From an uncultured Roseobacter sp. (GTDB taxonomy: Bacteria; Pseudomonadota; Alphaproteobacteria; Rhodobacterales; Rhodobacteraceae): DNA of 64,000 nucleotides. The DNA is taken from contig NZ_CANKYM010000002.1 of assembly GCF_947488185.1 (NCBI RefSeq), positions 992,001 through 1,056,000 on the forward strand. Direction: 5' to 3'. Every line of letters starts with the position of its first letter. Positions within the stretch are counted from its first letter, which is position 1. The translations under genes and the position numbers were made by a program. A model generated the notes under the pieces. It ran no database searches and had not been told where the DNA came from. It worked only from the letters and a program-made list of their open reading frames with translations. Shown one piece after another: positions 56,258-64,000 of the stretch.

Positions 56258-59200
56258 TGGCGACGCTAGTTCTTTCTACTGTAGGCGCTGCGGTTGGCGG
56301 TTCCATCGGGGGTACGGTGGCAGGTCTATCGACGGCCGTCATCGGGCGGGCTGTTGGGGCAACCATCGGTCGCGTGATCGATCAGAAACTCCTGGGGCAA
56401 GGCTCCGACGTTGTCGAGACGGGCAAGGTCGACCGGTTCCGGATTTCGAGTGTTGGTGAGGGGGAAGCGTTGGCCCAGGTCTATGGACGCATGCGTCTGG
56501 GTGGACAGGTGATCTGGGCTTCGGATTTTGCCGAGACCGTCACCGTGGCAGGCGGCGGTGGCGGCGGTAAGGGTGCCCCAAGCCAGCCAAAGTCGCAAAC
56601 CCGCAGCTATTCCTACTCGGTCAATCTGGCCGTCGCCATTTGCGAGGGTGAAATCACGCGTATCGGACGGATCTGGGCCAATGGCGAAGAAATTGCGCCG
56701 GATGACTTGAACATGCGAGTCTACCGTGGCGCGGCTGATCAGTTGCCGGACCCGGTAATTGAGGCAATCGAGGGGACCGGTATGGTTCCGGCCTACCGTG
56801 GCACAGCCTACGTGGTTTTTGAGAACCTCTCGCTGGAACGGTTCGGAAATCGGGTGCCTCAGTTTTCCTTTGAGGTATCACGCCCGGAACAGGTTACCGA
56901 ACCCGATGCGGATCAGGCGCTGACTTATGCAATTAAAAGCGTGGCGGTGATACCCGGCACGGGAGAGTATTCGCTGGCCACGACGCCGGTGCATTACACC
57001 AGCGGTCCCGGTAGTCGCTGGAGTGCCAATGTGAACACCCCGGCAGAGAAGACTGATTTTGCAGCATCACTGGAGACTTTGAGCGACGAACTGCCAAATT
57101 GTCAGGCGGCATCGCTTGTCGTTTCCTGGTTTGGTAACGATTTGCGCTGCGGAACCTGCGAAGTGCGTCCAAAGGTTGAGAAAAAGCAGTACGAAGGCGA
57201 AAATATGCATTGGTCGGTCGCGGGGTTGAACCGGAGTTCAGCCGAGACAATGCCGCTGGAAAACGAACGCCCAATTTATGGAGGGACGCCGACCGATCAA
57301 TCCGTAGTACAGGCCATTCAGGCGATGCATACGGCGGGCAAGGAAGTGTTGTTTTACCCCTTCATTCTGATGGATCAATTGAGCGACAATGTCCTGCCGA
57401 ACCCTTATACGCCGGAAGAATCGCAACCACGGCTGCCATGGCGTGGACGGATTACGCTCTCTGTGGCACCTGGCGTCGCGGGATCGCCTGATGGGACTGC
57501 AGGCGCAGATGCGGAAGTCGAGGCGTTCTTCGGAACAGCGAAGGCTGCCGATTTTTCAACCTCCGGAAAATCTGTTGTGTACAGCGGACCTCAAGAGTGG
57601 TCGTTTTCCCGGTTTATCCTGCATTATGCGGCGCTCTGCAAAGCTGCAGGAGGGGTCGAAGCGTTTTGTATCGGCACCGAGATGCGCGGCCTAACGCAAA
57701 TCAGAGGATCGGGAAATCGCTTTGTTGCCGTTGAGCGCTTGCAAGCACTCGCCGCCGACGTGCGCAGTATTCTCGGCCCTGATGTCAAAATCAGTTATGC
57801 TGCGGATTGGAGCGAGTACTTTGGCTACCAGCCGCAGGATGGGTCGAATGATCGGTATTTTCATCTCGACCCGCTGTGGGCGGATCCCAACATCGATTTT
57901 ATCGGTATCGACAACTACATGCCGATGTCGGACTGGCGCGAGGGGGATGACCACCTCGATGCCGATGTCGGGTCCATTTATGATCTCGATTACCTGCGCA
58001 GCAATATCGCCGGGGGGGAAGGGTATGATTGGTATTATGCGTCGGATGAGGATGCGGCAGCCCAGATCCGAACGCCCATTGAGGACGGTGCGCACAACGA
58101 GCCATGGGTTTATCGGTACAAGGATATCAAAAACTGGTGGTCAAACGAACATTACGAGCGCATTGCAGGGATTAGGGCTGCCACAGCGACCCCCTGGGTG
58201 CCGAACTCCAAGCCGATCTGGTTTACTGAAATGGGCTGTGCATCGGTTGATAAAGGCACAAATCAGCCCAATAAGTTCCTGGATATGAAATCCTCAGAAA
58301 GCAGCCTGCCGAAGTTCTCGAACGGAGCGCGGGACGATTTTGTTCAGGCACAGTACCTGCGTGCGATGGTGACATTCTGGGGCGATGAGACCAATAACCC
58401 GGTTTCCGCCACCTACGGTGGGCCAATGGTAGACATGGATCGCGCCTTTGTCTGGGCATGGGACGCGCGCCCGTATCCCTATTTCCCCAATAATTCAGCG
58501 CTTTGGAGCGATTCGGAAAACTACGCGCGCGGCCATTGGATTAATGGAAGAACGTCAGCGCGGTCTCTGGCGTCTGTCGTAAGCGAGATTTGTCATAAGG
58601 CCGGTGTCGTAGATTTCGACACGAGTCAGCTTTACGGAAATGTCCGTGGGTACCTGGTCAACGACGTGAACGATGCACGTGCGTCACTGCAGCCTCTGAT
58701 GCTGCGCTATTCCTTTGATGCTGTGGAGCGTGATGGCCAGTTGGTTTTCCGCATGCGGAACGGTCAGAACCCTGTGCCGCTGGATCGGAGTATTCTGGCG
58801 CTGAGTGATGAGCTGGACGGGACCGTTGAACAATCGCGCTCGGCACAGGCCGAGATGGCAGGACGTGTAAGGTTGCGTTTCGTTCAGGCCGATGCCGATT
58901 TCGATGTGCTTGCCGAAGAGGCTGTCTTGGCGGACGAGCGCACGCATTCTGTCTCCACCTCTGAAGTCCCGATTGCCCTGACCCGCGGAGAGGGGCGGCA
59001 AACTGCCGAACGGTGGTTGACCGAAGCGCGCATCGCCCGCGATGCGATACGCTTTGCCCTGCCGCCCTCCTGCCTGACCATGGGGGCGGGCGATGTCATT
59101 GAATTGCAGGCCGATCAATCGGAAGGGCGAGCCTTGTACCGCATAGACCGGGTTGAACAGGGGATGCTGCAGATCGTTGAAGCCATTCGGATTGAGCCGG

Positions 59201-60198
59201 ATGTCTATACGTCGGCTGAAATGATCGATGATATGCCCAGCCCCAAGGCTTTTGTACCGCCGGTACCGGTTTCACCACTATTTATGGACCTGCCTTTGAT
59301 CACTGGAGACGAAACACCGCACGCCCCCCATGTCGCGGTGACTGCACAACCCTGGCAAGGGTCCGTCGCGATCTATCAGTCTCCGAGTGATAGCGATTTC
59401 AGGCTCGCGAGCCAGATCTCTGCGCGCTCAATCATAGGCACCACACAGTCAGATATGTTTGCAGCGCCTGCCAGCCTTTTGGATCGGGGCGCACCTCTTG
59501 AAGTCAAGCTCATCAGTGGAACTCTGAGTTCAGTTGATGTTCAGGCGATGCTGAGTGGTGCCAATCTGGCCGCCATTGGAGATGGTACACCGGACAATTG
59601 GGAAGTTTTTCAGTTTGCGGATGCGGAACTAGTGGACAAGGATACCTACCGCCTCTCCCGCAGATTGCGAGGACAGGTCGGCAGTGACGGTCTGATGCCG
59701 GATGTCTGGCCAACAGGTTCTTGGTTCGTCTTGCTGAACGGCTTTCCGGAGCAACTGGAGATCAGCCGGAATTTACGGCGCGTGGAACAGACCTATCGTA
59801 TAGGTCCAGCGCGTCGTCCTGTGGATGATATTTCCTATGTTCAGGAGGCGCATGCCTTCAACGGAAACGGCGAACGGCCTTACGCGCCGGTACATCTGCG
59901 AACACACCGTACCTCGGATGGGAGTGTCGCCGCGACCTGGGTGCGTCGCACGCGATTGGATGGCGATGGATGGGATGTACCGGAAGTACCTTTGGCCGAA
60001 GAAGGCGAAACCTACTCGGTTCGCGTGCGGCAAGGCGAAGCCATATTGCGGGATGCAATCGTTCACTCTCCGGAATGGACGTATGCGCACGCCGATCAGT
60101 TGGCGGATGGCGCCGTTGGGACAGTTGTCGTGGAGGTTGCGCAGGTTTCCGCTGTTTTTGGAACCGGATTGTCGCGGCAAAGAGAGATCACACTTTGA
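56257..60198 (+). CDS. g15: GTA g15, megatron tail-fibre/baseplate protein
   Basis: A 1313-residue protein, the largest GTA gene. The first 60 residues are Gly/Ala-rich and hydrophobic (VGGSIGGTVAGLSTAVIGRAVGA). A TIM-barrel-like glycoside hydrolase-type domain follows at about 440-720 (EAFCIGTEMRGLTQIRG, SYAADWSEYFGYQPQDGSNDRYFHLDPLWADPNIDFIGIDNYMP), then phage-tail domains and a C-terminal fibronectin-like part. It makes the central baseplate and likely the receptor-recognising tip. No frameshift is seen over the whole length. Confidence 0.94.
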   Translation: MATLVLSTVGAAVGGSIGGTVAGLSTAVIGRAVGATIGRVIDQKLLGQGSDVVETGKVDRFRISSVGEGEALAQVYGRMRLGGQVIWASDFAETVTVAGGGGGGKGAPSQPKSQTRSYSYSVNLAVAICEGEITRIGRIWANGEEIAPDDLNMRVYRGAADQLPDPVIEAIEGTGMVPAYRGTAYVVFENLSLERFGNRVPQFSFEVSRPEQVTEPDADQALTYAIKSVAVIPGTGEYSLATTPVHYTSGPGSRWSANVNTPAEKTDFAASLETLSDELPNCQAASLVVSWFGNDLRCGTCEVRPKVEKKQYEGENMHWSVAGLNRSSAETMPLENERPIYGGTPTDQSVVQAIQAMHTAGKEVLFYPFILMDQLSDNVLPNPYTPEESQPRLPWRGRITLSVAPGVAGSPDGTAGADAEVEAFFGTAKAADFSTSGKSVVYSGPQEWSFSRFILHYAALCKAAGGVEAFCIGTEMRGLTQIRGSGNRFVAVERLQALAADVRSILGPDVKISYAADWSEYFGYQPQDGSNDRYFHLDPLWADPNIDFIGIDNYMPMSDWREGDDHLDADVGSIYDLDYLRSNIAGGEGYDWYYASDEDAAAQIRTPIEDGAHNEPWVYRYKDIKNWWSNEHYERIAGIRAATATPWVPNSKPIWFTEMGCASVDKGTNQPNKFLDMKSSESSLPKFSNGARDDFVQAQYLRAMVTFWGDETNNPVSATYGGPMVDMDRAFVWAWDARPYPYFPNNSALWSDSENYARGHWINGRTSARSLASVVSEICHKAGVVDFDTSQLYGNVRGYLVNDVNDARASLQPLMLRYSFDAVERDGQLVFRMRNGQNPVPLDRSILALSDELDGTVEQSRSAQAEMAGRVRLRFVQADADFDVLAEEAVLADERTHSVSTSEVPIALTRGEGRQTAERWLTEARIARDAIRFALPPSCLTMGAGDVIELQADQSEGRALYRIDRVEQGMLQIVEAIRIEPDVYTSAEMIDDMPSPKAFVPPVPVSPLFMDLPLITGDETPHAPHVAVTAQPWQGSVAIYQSPSDSDFRLASQISARSIIGTTQSDMFAAPASLLDRGAPLEVKLISGTLSSVDVQAMLSGANLAAIGDGTPDNWEVFQFADAELVDKDTYRLSRRLRGQVGSDGLMPDVWPTGSWFVLLNGFPEQLEISRNLRRVEQTYRIGPARRPVDDISYVQEAHAFNGNGERPYAPVHLRTHRTSDGSVAATWVRRTRLDGDGWDVPEVPLAEEGETYSVRVRQGEAILRDAIVHSPEWTYAHADQLADGAVGTVVVEVAQVSAVFGTGLSRQREITL

Positions 60199-60337
60199 GG
60201 ACTTGTTGCGCAGTGAGGCACGTAGAGAATGACGCTACATGGTATTCTATTGTCACGTAAGCTGTGTTTGTCACAGGCGCTGATTGATCCATTCAAAACT
60301 GGAATAGAATACATCACAGGTTTGCGTTTGGTTTTTG

Positions 60338-60355
60338 CTTACTAGATAAAGTAAG
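60338..60355. promoter_or_regulatory. Short dyad upstream of cysE
   Basis: CTTACT (60338-60343) and AGTAAG (60350-60355) flank six bases, about 30 bases before the cysE start. It overlaps a T-rich tract and a possible -10. Regulatory role is conjecture. Confidence 0.3.
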
Positions 60356-60383
60356 TAAGAACCGGTGCAAAAGGATGATGGCA

Positions 60384-61196
60384 ATGGCTGAACTAAAACC
60401 AAAGATCACCCAGGTCGATCCGGCGTGGGATCAGATATGTGCCGAAGCGCGGCAGGCTGCATTGGACGAACCCCTGATGGGGGGATTTCTGCACGCTTGT
60501 ATCCTGCATCATAAAAGCATCGAAAAAGCGCTGTCTTACCGTATTGCGGCGAAGTTGGCGTCGAATGAGATGTCCATGGTTGTGGTGCGCGAGATGGTCG
60601 AAGACGCTTACGCGAGCGATCCGACTCTTGTTCAAGCTGCCCGTGCGGACCTCGCCGCGATTTACGAACGTGACCCGGCCTGCCATCGCCTCTTGCAGCC
60701 CATCCTCTATTTCAAAGGATATCAGGCGATGCAGGCCTATCGCGTCGGCCATCACCTCTGGTCAAAGGGCCATCGCGATTTGGCCTATTTTGTTCAGATG
60801 CGTGTCTCAGAGATTTTTGGCGTGGACATTCACCCGGCGGCGCGCATCGGCAAGGGCATCATGATCGACCATGCGCATTCGATCGTGATCGGCGAAACAG
60901 CGGTGGTGGGCGACAACGTCTCGATGCTGCATTCCGTGACGCTGGGCGGCACGGGCAAAGAGGAAGAAGATCGTCATCCCAAGATCGGAAACGGCGTGTT
61001 GATCGGGGCCGGTGCAAAGGTGCTTGGGAACATCAAGGTCGGGCATTGCAGCCGTATCGCTGCAGGTTCGGTCGTTCTCGAAGAGGTTCCAGCCTGCAAG
61101 ACGGTCGCCGGTATTCCTGCAAGGATCGTGGGCGAAGCCGGATGTGATCAACCATCGATTTCCATGAACCACATGTTTGGTCCGGACAATCAGTAG
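60384..61196 (+). CDS. cysE: Serine O-acetyltransferase
   Basis: A 270-residue enzyme that makes O-acetylserine for cysteine synthesis. It has the N-terminal SATase helical domain (EPLMGGFLHACILHHKSIEKALSYRIAAKL) and left-handed hexapeptide repeats (DIHPAARIGKGIMIDHAHSIVIGETAVVGDNVSMLHSVTLGGTG). ATGs at 60375, 60378 and 60384 are in frame; the AAAAGGA at 60368-60374 fits 60384 best. The C-terminus ends NHMFGPDNQ, lacking the final isoleucine that binds CysK in many bacteria. Confidence 0.94.
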   Translation: MAELKPKITQVDPAWDQICAEARQAALDEPLMGGFLHACILHHKSIEKALSYRIAAKLASNEMSMVVVREMVEDAYASDPTLVQAARADLAAIYERDPACHRLLQPILYFKGYQAMQAYRVGHHLWSKGHRDLAYFVQMRVSEIFGVDIHPAARIGKGIMIDHAHSIVIGETAVVGDNVSMLHSVTLGGTGKEEEDRHPKIGNGVLIGAGAKVLGNIKVGHCSRIAAGSVVLEEVPACKTVAGIPARIVGEAGCDQPSISMNHMFGPDNQ

Positions 61197-61212
61197 CTGA
61201 ACGACAAAATGC

Positions 61213-61246
61213 AAAAGGCCGAGTGTTTTGCACCCGGCCTTTTTTG
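61213..61246. terminator. Bidirectional intrinsic terminator
   Basis: AAAAGGCCG-GTG and CAC-CGGCCTTTTTT arms (61213-61246) pair around TTTTG, with A before and T after. It serves cysE on plus and the pdh operon on minus. Confidence 0.9.
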
Positions 61247-61260
61247 CGTTTGCGCTGCGG

Positions 61261-62565
61261 TTACGCGAGCATTGTCATCGGGTTCTCGAGGTTTTCCTTG
61301 ATTGCCTGCAACAATTTCGCACCCAATGCGCCGTCGATGACGCGGTGATCGACAGAAAGCGTGACGGACATGACCGTCGCCACCGCGAGTTCTCCGTCTT
61401 TTCCAACGATCGGTTTTTTCGCGCCCGCCCCGACCGCCAGAATGGCGCCATGTGGAGGGTTGATAACCGCGTCAAAGTTGTCAATGCCGAACATCCCGAG
61501 GTTCGAGATGGCAAAGCTGCCGCCCTGATACTCATGGGGCGCGAGCTTCCGATCCCGGGCACGCCCGGCGAGATCTTTCATTTCTGCTGACAGCGCGGAG
61601 AGCGATTTCATCTCGGCGTCTTTCAGGACAGGTGTGAACAGCCCGCCTTCAATGGCAACGGCGACGGCAACGTCGGAGGGTTTCAGCTTTAGCATTCTGT
61701 CACCAGCCCAAACGGCATTTGCGTCCGGCACGGATTGCAGCGCCAGGGCGCAGGCCTTGATGATGAAATCGTTGACGGAGAGCTTCACGCTGCGGCTTTC
61801 AAGCTGCTTGTTCAGCTCGCCCCGGAATTTCAGCAGCGCATCCAGTTCTATGTCACGGCGCAGGTAGAAGTGCGGGATCGACTGCTTGGCTTCGGTCAGA
61901 CGCGCAGCAATGGTCTTGCGCATGCCGTTGAGGCTGATTTCCTCGTAGTCGCGTCCGTCGTACATCGCCATGACCGCATCCGCCGCCGGGCCGGTGGCCG
62001 GTGCCGCAGCTGCAGGAGCCGCTGCCGGGGTACTTGCTGCTGCCGGTTTGGGGGTCGCACTGGCGCCCTCGACGTCCGCTTTTATGATCCGACCATGCGG
62101 GCCGGAACCTTTGATATCCGCGAGGTTCAGACCCTTGTCAGCCGCAATCCGACGTGCCAGCGGAGAGGCGAAGATCCGGGTGCCATCTGCGGCCTGTGGG
62201 GCAGGGGTACTGCCTGCTGCCGGAATGGCGGGCGCCTCGGAGGCCGCAGGGGCCGCCTCGTTGCCCGCGTCGGCGGCTTGTGCCGCCTCCGGCGCTGCTG
62301 TCTTGATGTCATCGGCACTTTCACCGTCTTCCAGCAGGACAGCGATAGGGGTGTTCACTTTCACCCCTTCGGTGCCTTCGGCCACGAGGATCTTGCCGAT
62401 GGTGCCTTCATCGACGGCTTCGAATTCCATCGTCGCCTTGTCGGTTTCGATCTCGGCCATGATGTCGCCGGAGGAGACGGTATCGCCCTCCTTGACCAGC
62501 CATTTGGCCAGCGTGCCTTCTTCCATGGTTGGGCTCAGAGCGGGCATGAGAATTTCTATCGGCAT
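61261..62565 (-). CDS. pdhC: Pyruvate dehydrogenase E2, dihydrolipoamide acetyltransferase
   Basis: A 434-residue E2. One lipoyl domain (1-80) has its lysine at about 43 ([15 protein letters not shown]). A Pro/Ala linker leads to the E3-binding domain ([32 protein letters not shown], about 135-170), another linker, and the catalytic domain ending [27 protein letters not shown] with His near 407. It passes acetyl groups to CoA. It follows pdhB after 12 bases. Confidence 0.96.
   Translation of the reverse strand: MPIEILMPALSPTMEEGTLAKWLVKEGDTVSSGDIMAEIETDKATMEFEAVDEGTIGKILVAEGTEGVKVNTPIAVLLEDGESADDIKTAAPEAAQAADAGNEAAPAASEAPAIPAAGSTPAPQAADGTRIFASPLARRIAADKGLNLADIKGSGPHGRIIKADVEGASATPKPAAASTPAAAPAAAAPATGPAADAVMAMYDGRDYEEISLNGMRKTIAARLTEAKQSIPHFYLRRDIELDALLKFRGELNKQLESRSVKLSVNDFIIKACALALQSVPDANAVWAGDRMLKLKPSDVAVAVAIEGGLFTPVLKDAEMKSLSALSAEMKDLAGRARDRKLAPHEYQGGSFAISNLGMFGIDNFDAVINPPHGAILAVGAGAKKPIVGKDGELAVATVMSVTLSVDHRVIDGALGAKLLQAIKENLENPMTMLA
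62231..62553. repeat. Lipoyl-domain direct repeat, copy in pdhC
   Basis: About 320 bases, from the Ala-rich linker to near the start codon of pdhC, match 63620-63942 in pdhB with only a handful of differences over the whole length. Confidence 0.85.
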
Positions 62566-62577
62566 CTGACGCGCTCC

Positions 62578-63954
62578 TTATTTATATGTGACTTGTTTCA
62601 CGGCGGCGACGACCTCGTCGGTGGTCACAAGCGCGAGTTTTTCAAGGTTCGCCGCATAGGGCATGGGCACATCCTTGCCGGTACAGTTGATCACCGGCGC
62701 ATCGAGATAGTCAAACGCCTCCTGCATGATCACGCTTGAGATGTAGTTGCCGACAGAGCCTTGCGGCCAGCCTTCTTCAACCGTTACGCAGCGGTTCGTC
62801 TTCATCACCGATTTGATGATGCTGCCGGTGTCCATCGGGCGCAGGGTACGCAGATCGATGACCTCGGCGGATATGCCTTCCTCGGCCAGTTGATCCGCGG
62901 CGGCCAGCGCGTAACTCATTCCGATGCCAAAGCTGACGATGGTCACGTCCGAGCCTTCGCGCCAGATGCGCGCTTTGCCAAACGGTACCGTATAGTCATC
63001 GAGGTCAGGGACGTCGAAACTGCGCCCGTAGAGGATTTCGTTTTCAAGGAAAATCACCGGGTTGGGATCGCGGATCGCGGTTTTCATCAAGCCCTTGTAG
63101 TCGGAGGCGGAGTAGGGCATCGCGACCTTCAGGCCCGGCACTTGCATGTACCAGGCGGCGTAGTCCTGGCTGTGCTGCGCACCCACGCGGGCGGCGGCAC
63201 CGTTGGGGCCACGGAAGACCATGGGCGCACCCATCTGACCGCCAGACATGTAGAGAGTTTTTGCGGCGGAGTTGATGATCTGGTCGATGGCCTGCATTGC
63301 GAAGTTGAAGGTCATGAACTCGACAATTGGGCGGAGACCACCGAAGGCTGCACCTGTGGCGATCCCGGCAAAGCCATGTTCGGTGATCGGCGTGTCGATC
63401 ACGCGTTTGGCGCCGAATTCGTCGAGCATACCCTGGCTGATCTTGTAGGCGCCCTGGTATTCGGCGACCTCTTCACCCATCAGGAAGACAGAGTCGTCGC
63501 GGCGCATCTCTTCGGCCATGCCATCGCGCAGCGCCTCGCGTACGGTTTGCTGTTTCAGCGTGGTGCCTTCCGGCCAGTCGGGCGTGCTGTCTGTTTGGGG
63601 CGCTGCAGGGGCAGGGGCGGGCGCCTCGGAGGCCGCCGGGGCCGCCTCGTTGCCCGCGTCGGCGGCAGGGGCCGCCTCCGGCGCTGCTGTCTTGATGTCA
63701 TCGGCACTTTCACCGTCTTCCAGCAGGACAGCAATAGGGGTGTTCACTTTCACCCCTTCGGTGCCTTCGGCCACGAGGATCTTGCCGATGGTGCCTTCAT
63801 CAACGGCTTCGAATTCCATCGTCGCCTTGTCGGTTTCGATCTCGGCCATGATGTCGCCGGAGGAGACCGTGTCGCCCTCCTTGACCAGCCATTTGGCCAG
63901 CGTGCCTTCTTCCATGGTTGGGCTCAGAGCGGGCATGAGAATTTCTGTTGCCAT
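62578..63954 (-). CDS. pdhB: Pyruvate dehydrogenase E1 beta with N-terminal lipoyl domain
   Basis: A 458-residue E1 beta. The first 80 residues are a lipoyl domain with Lys43, nearly identical to that of E2, then an Ala-rich linker (85-130) and the transketolase-like beta domain from about 133 ([39 protein letters not shown]). The extra lipoyl domain is known for Alphaproteobacteria. It works with E1 alpha to decarboxylate pyruvate. Confidence 0.96.
   Translation of the reverse strand: MATEILMPALSPTMEEGTLAKWLVKEGDTVSSGDIMAEIETDKATMEFEAVDEGTIGKILVAEGTEGVKVNTPIAVLLEDGESADDIKTAAPEAAPAADAGNEAAPAASEAPAPAPAAPQTDSTPDWPEGTTLKQQTVREALRDGMAEEMRRDDSVFLMGEEVAEYQGAYKISQGMLDEFGAKRVIDTPITEHGFAGIATGAAFGGLRPIVEFMTFNFAMQAIDQIINSAAKTLYMSGGQMGAPMVFRGPNGAAARVGAQHSQDYAAWYMQVPGLKVAMPYSASDYKGLMKTAIRDPNPVIFLENEILYGRSFDVPDLDDYTVPFGKARIWREGSDVTIVSFGIGMSYALAAADQLAEEGISAEVIDLRTLRPMDTGSIIKSVMKTNRCVTVEEGWPQGSVGNYISSVIMQEAFDYLDAPVINCTGKDVPMPYAANLEKLALVTTDEVVAAVKQVTYK
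63620..63942. repeat. Lipoyl-domain direct repeat, copy in pdhB
   Basis: Partner of the copy at 62231-62553, in the same orientation. The clearest difference is a few bases in the Ala-rich linker (about 63665). Confidence 0.85.
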
Positions 63955-63957
63955 GGA

Positions 63958-64000
63958 TCAAGCCTCCTGCGGAACTTCTGTGGCGTAAATATCGGTCCAG
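63958..64000 (-). CDS. pdhA: Pyruvate dehydrogenase E1 alpha, C-terminal end (cut by window edge)
   Basis: The last 14 codons read on the minus strand, ending DIYATEVPQEA before TGA at 63958-63960, matching the C-terminus of alphaproteobacterial PdhA. It is three bases upstream of pdhB, giving the order pdhA-pdhB-pdhC. Confidence 0.85.
   Translation of the reverse strand, partial: WTDIYATEVPQEA

Overview
The window is chromosomal DNA from a marine alphaproteobacterium of the Roseobacter group (Rhodobacterales). The grounds are a complete Rhodobacter capsulatus-type gene transfer agent (GTA) cluster, a DddP-type DMSP lyase, a VPLPA-CTERM protein, a lone Hint-domain protein, a lipoylated pyruvate dehydrogenase E1-beta, and high GC throughout. 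The genus cannot be fixed from this sequence.

Layout. 1-8150: 5' end of serS (minus), a secreted trypsin-like protease, the Sec accessory genes yajC-secD-secF, a TauE/SafE permease, an Mth938-like protein and the cytochrome c maturation run ccmA-B-C-D-G. 8200-20710: mostly single housekeeping genes, namely a DMT exporter, aconitase, a DUF1223 protein, a divergent orphan FliG, two small secreted proteins, purB, a DUF6314 protein, bioY, a hydrolase-OsmC fusion and a VPLPA-CTERM surface protein. 21298-26850 is more accessory: a class D beta-lactamase, dddP, a DUF3445 haem-type oxidase relative, a glyoxalase-family fragment-like protein, a DUF900-like hydrolase and an unknown membrane-tailed protein. 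27050-31060: glnB-glnA, an NAD(P)HX repair enzyme and a Hint protein. At 31204 a tRNA-Leu(UAG) is followed by about 1.5 kb of visibly AT-richer DNA with a broken XRE regulator and an unknown two-helix membrane protein, which looks like a small island. 33221-45840: trigger factor, a lytic transglycosylase lipoprotein, rpsF-rpsR-rplI, two YceI genes (one fused to a cytochrome b561), and the fatty acid synthesis set fabD-fabG-acpP-fabF followed by mltG.

46121-60198 is the GTA cluster: g1 and g2 (terminase), g3 (portal), g3.5, g4 (protease), g5 (capsid), g6-g8 (connectors), g9 (tail tube), g10 and g10.1, g11 (tape measure), g12-g15 (baseplate, hub, peptidase, megatron). All reading frames appear intact and most junctions overlap or nearly touch, so the particle should be buildable. 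A strong sigma70-type promoter followed within about 60 nt by an intrinsic terminator sits just upstream of g1. cysE follows the GTA, and the window ends in a minus-strand pdhA-pdhB-pdhC operon whose two lipoyl-domain segments are almost identical in DNA.

The GTA is a known system. The least explained items are the membrane protein beside tRNA-Leu, the promoter-terminator leader before g1, and several perfect hairpins in intergenic DNA.
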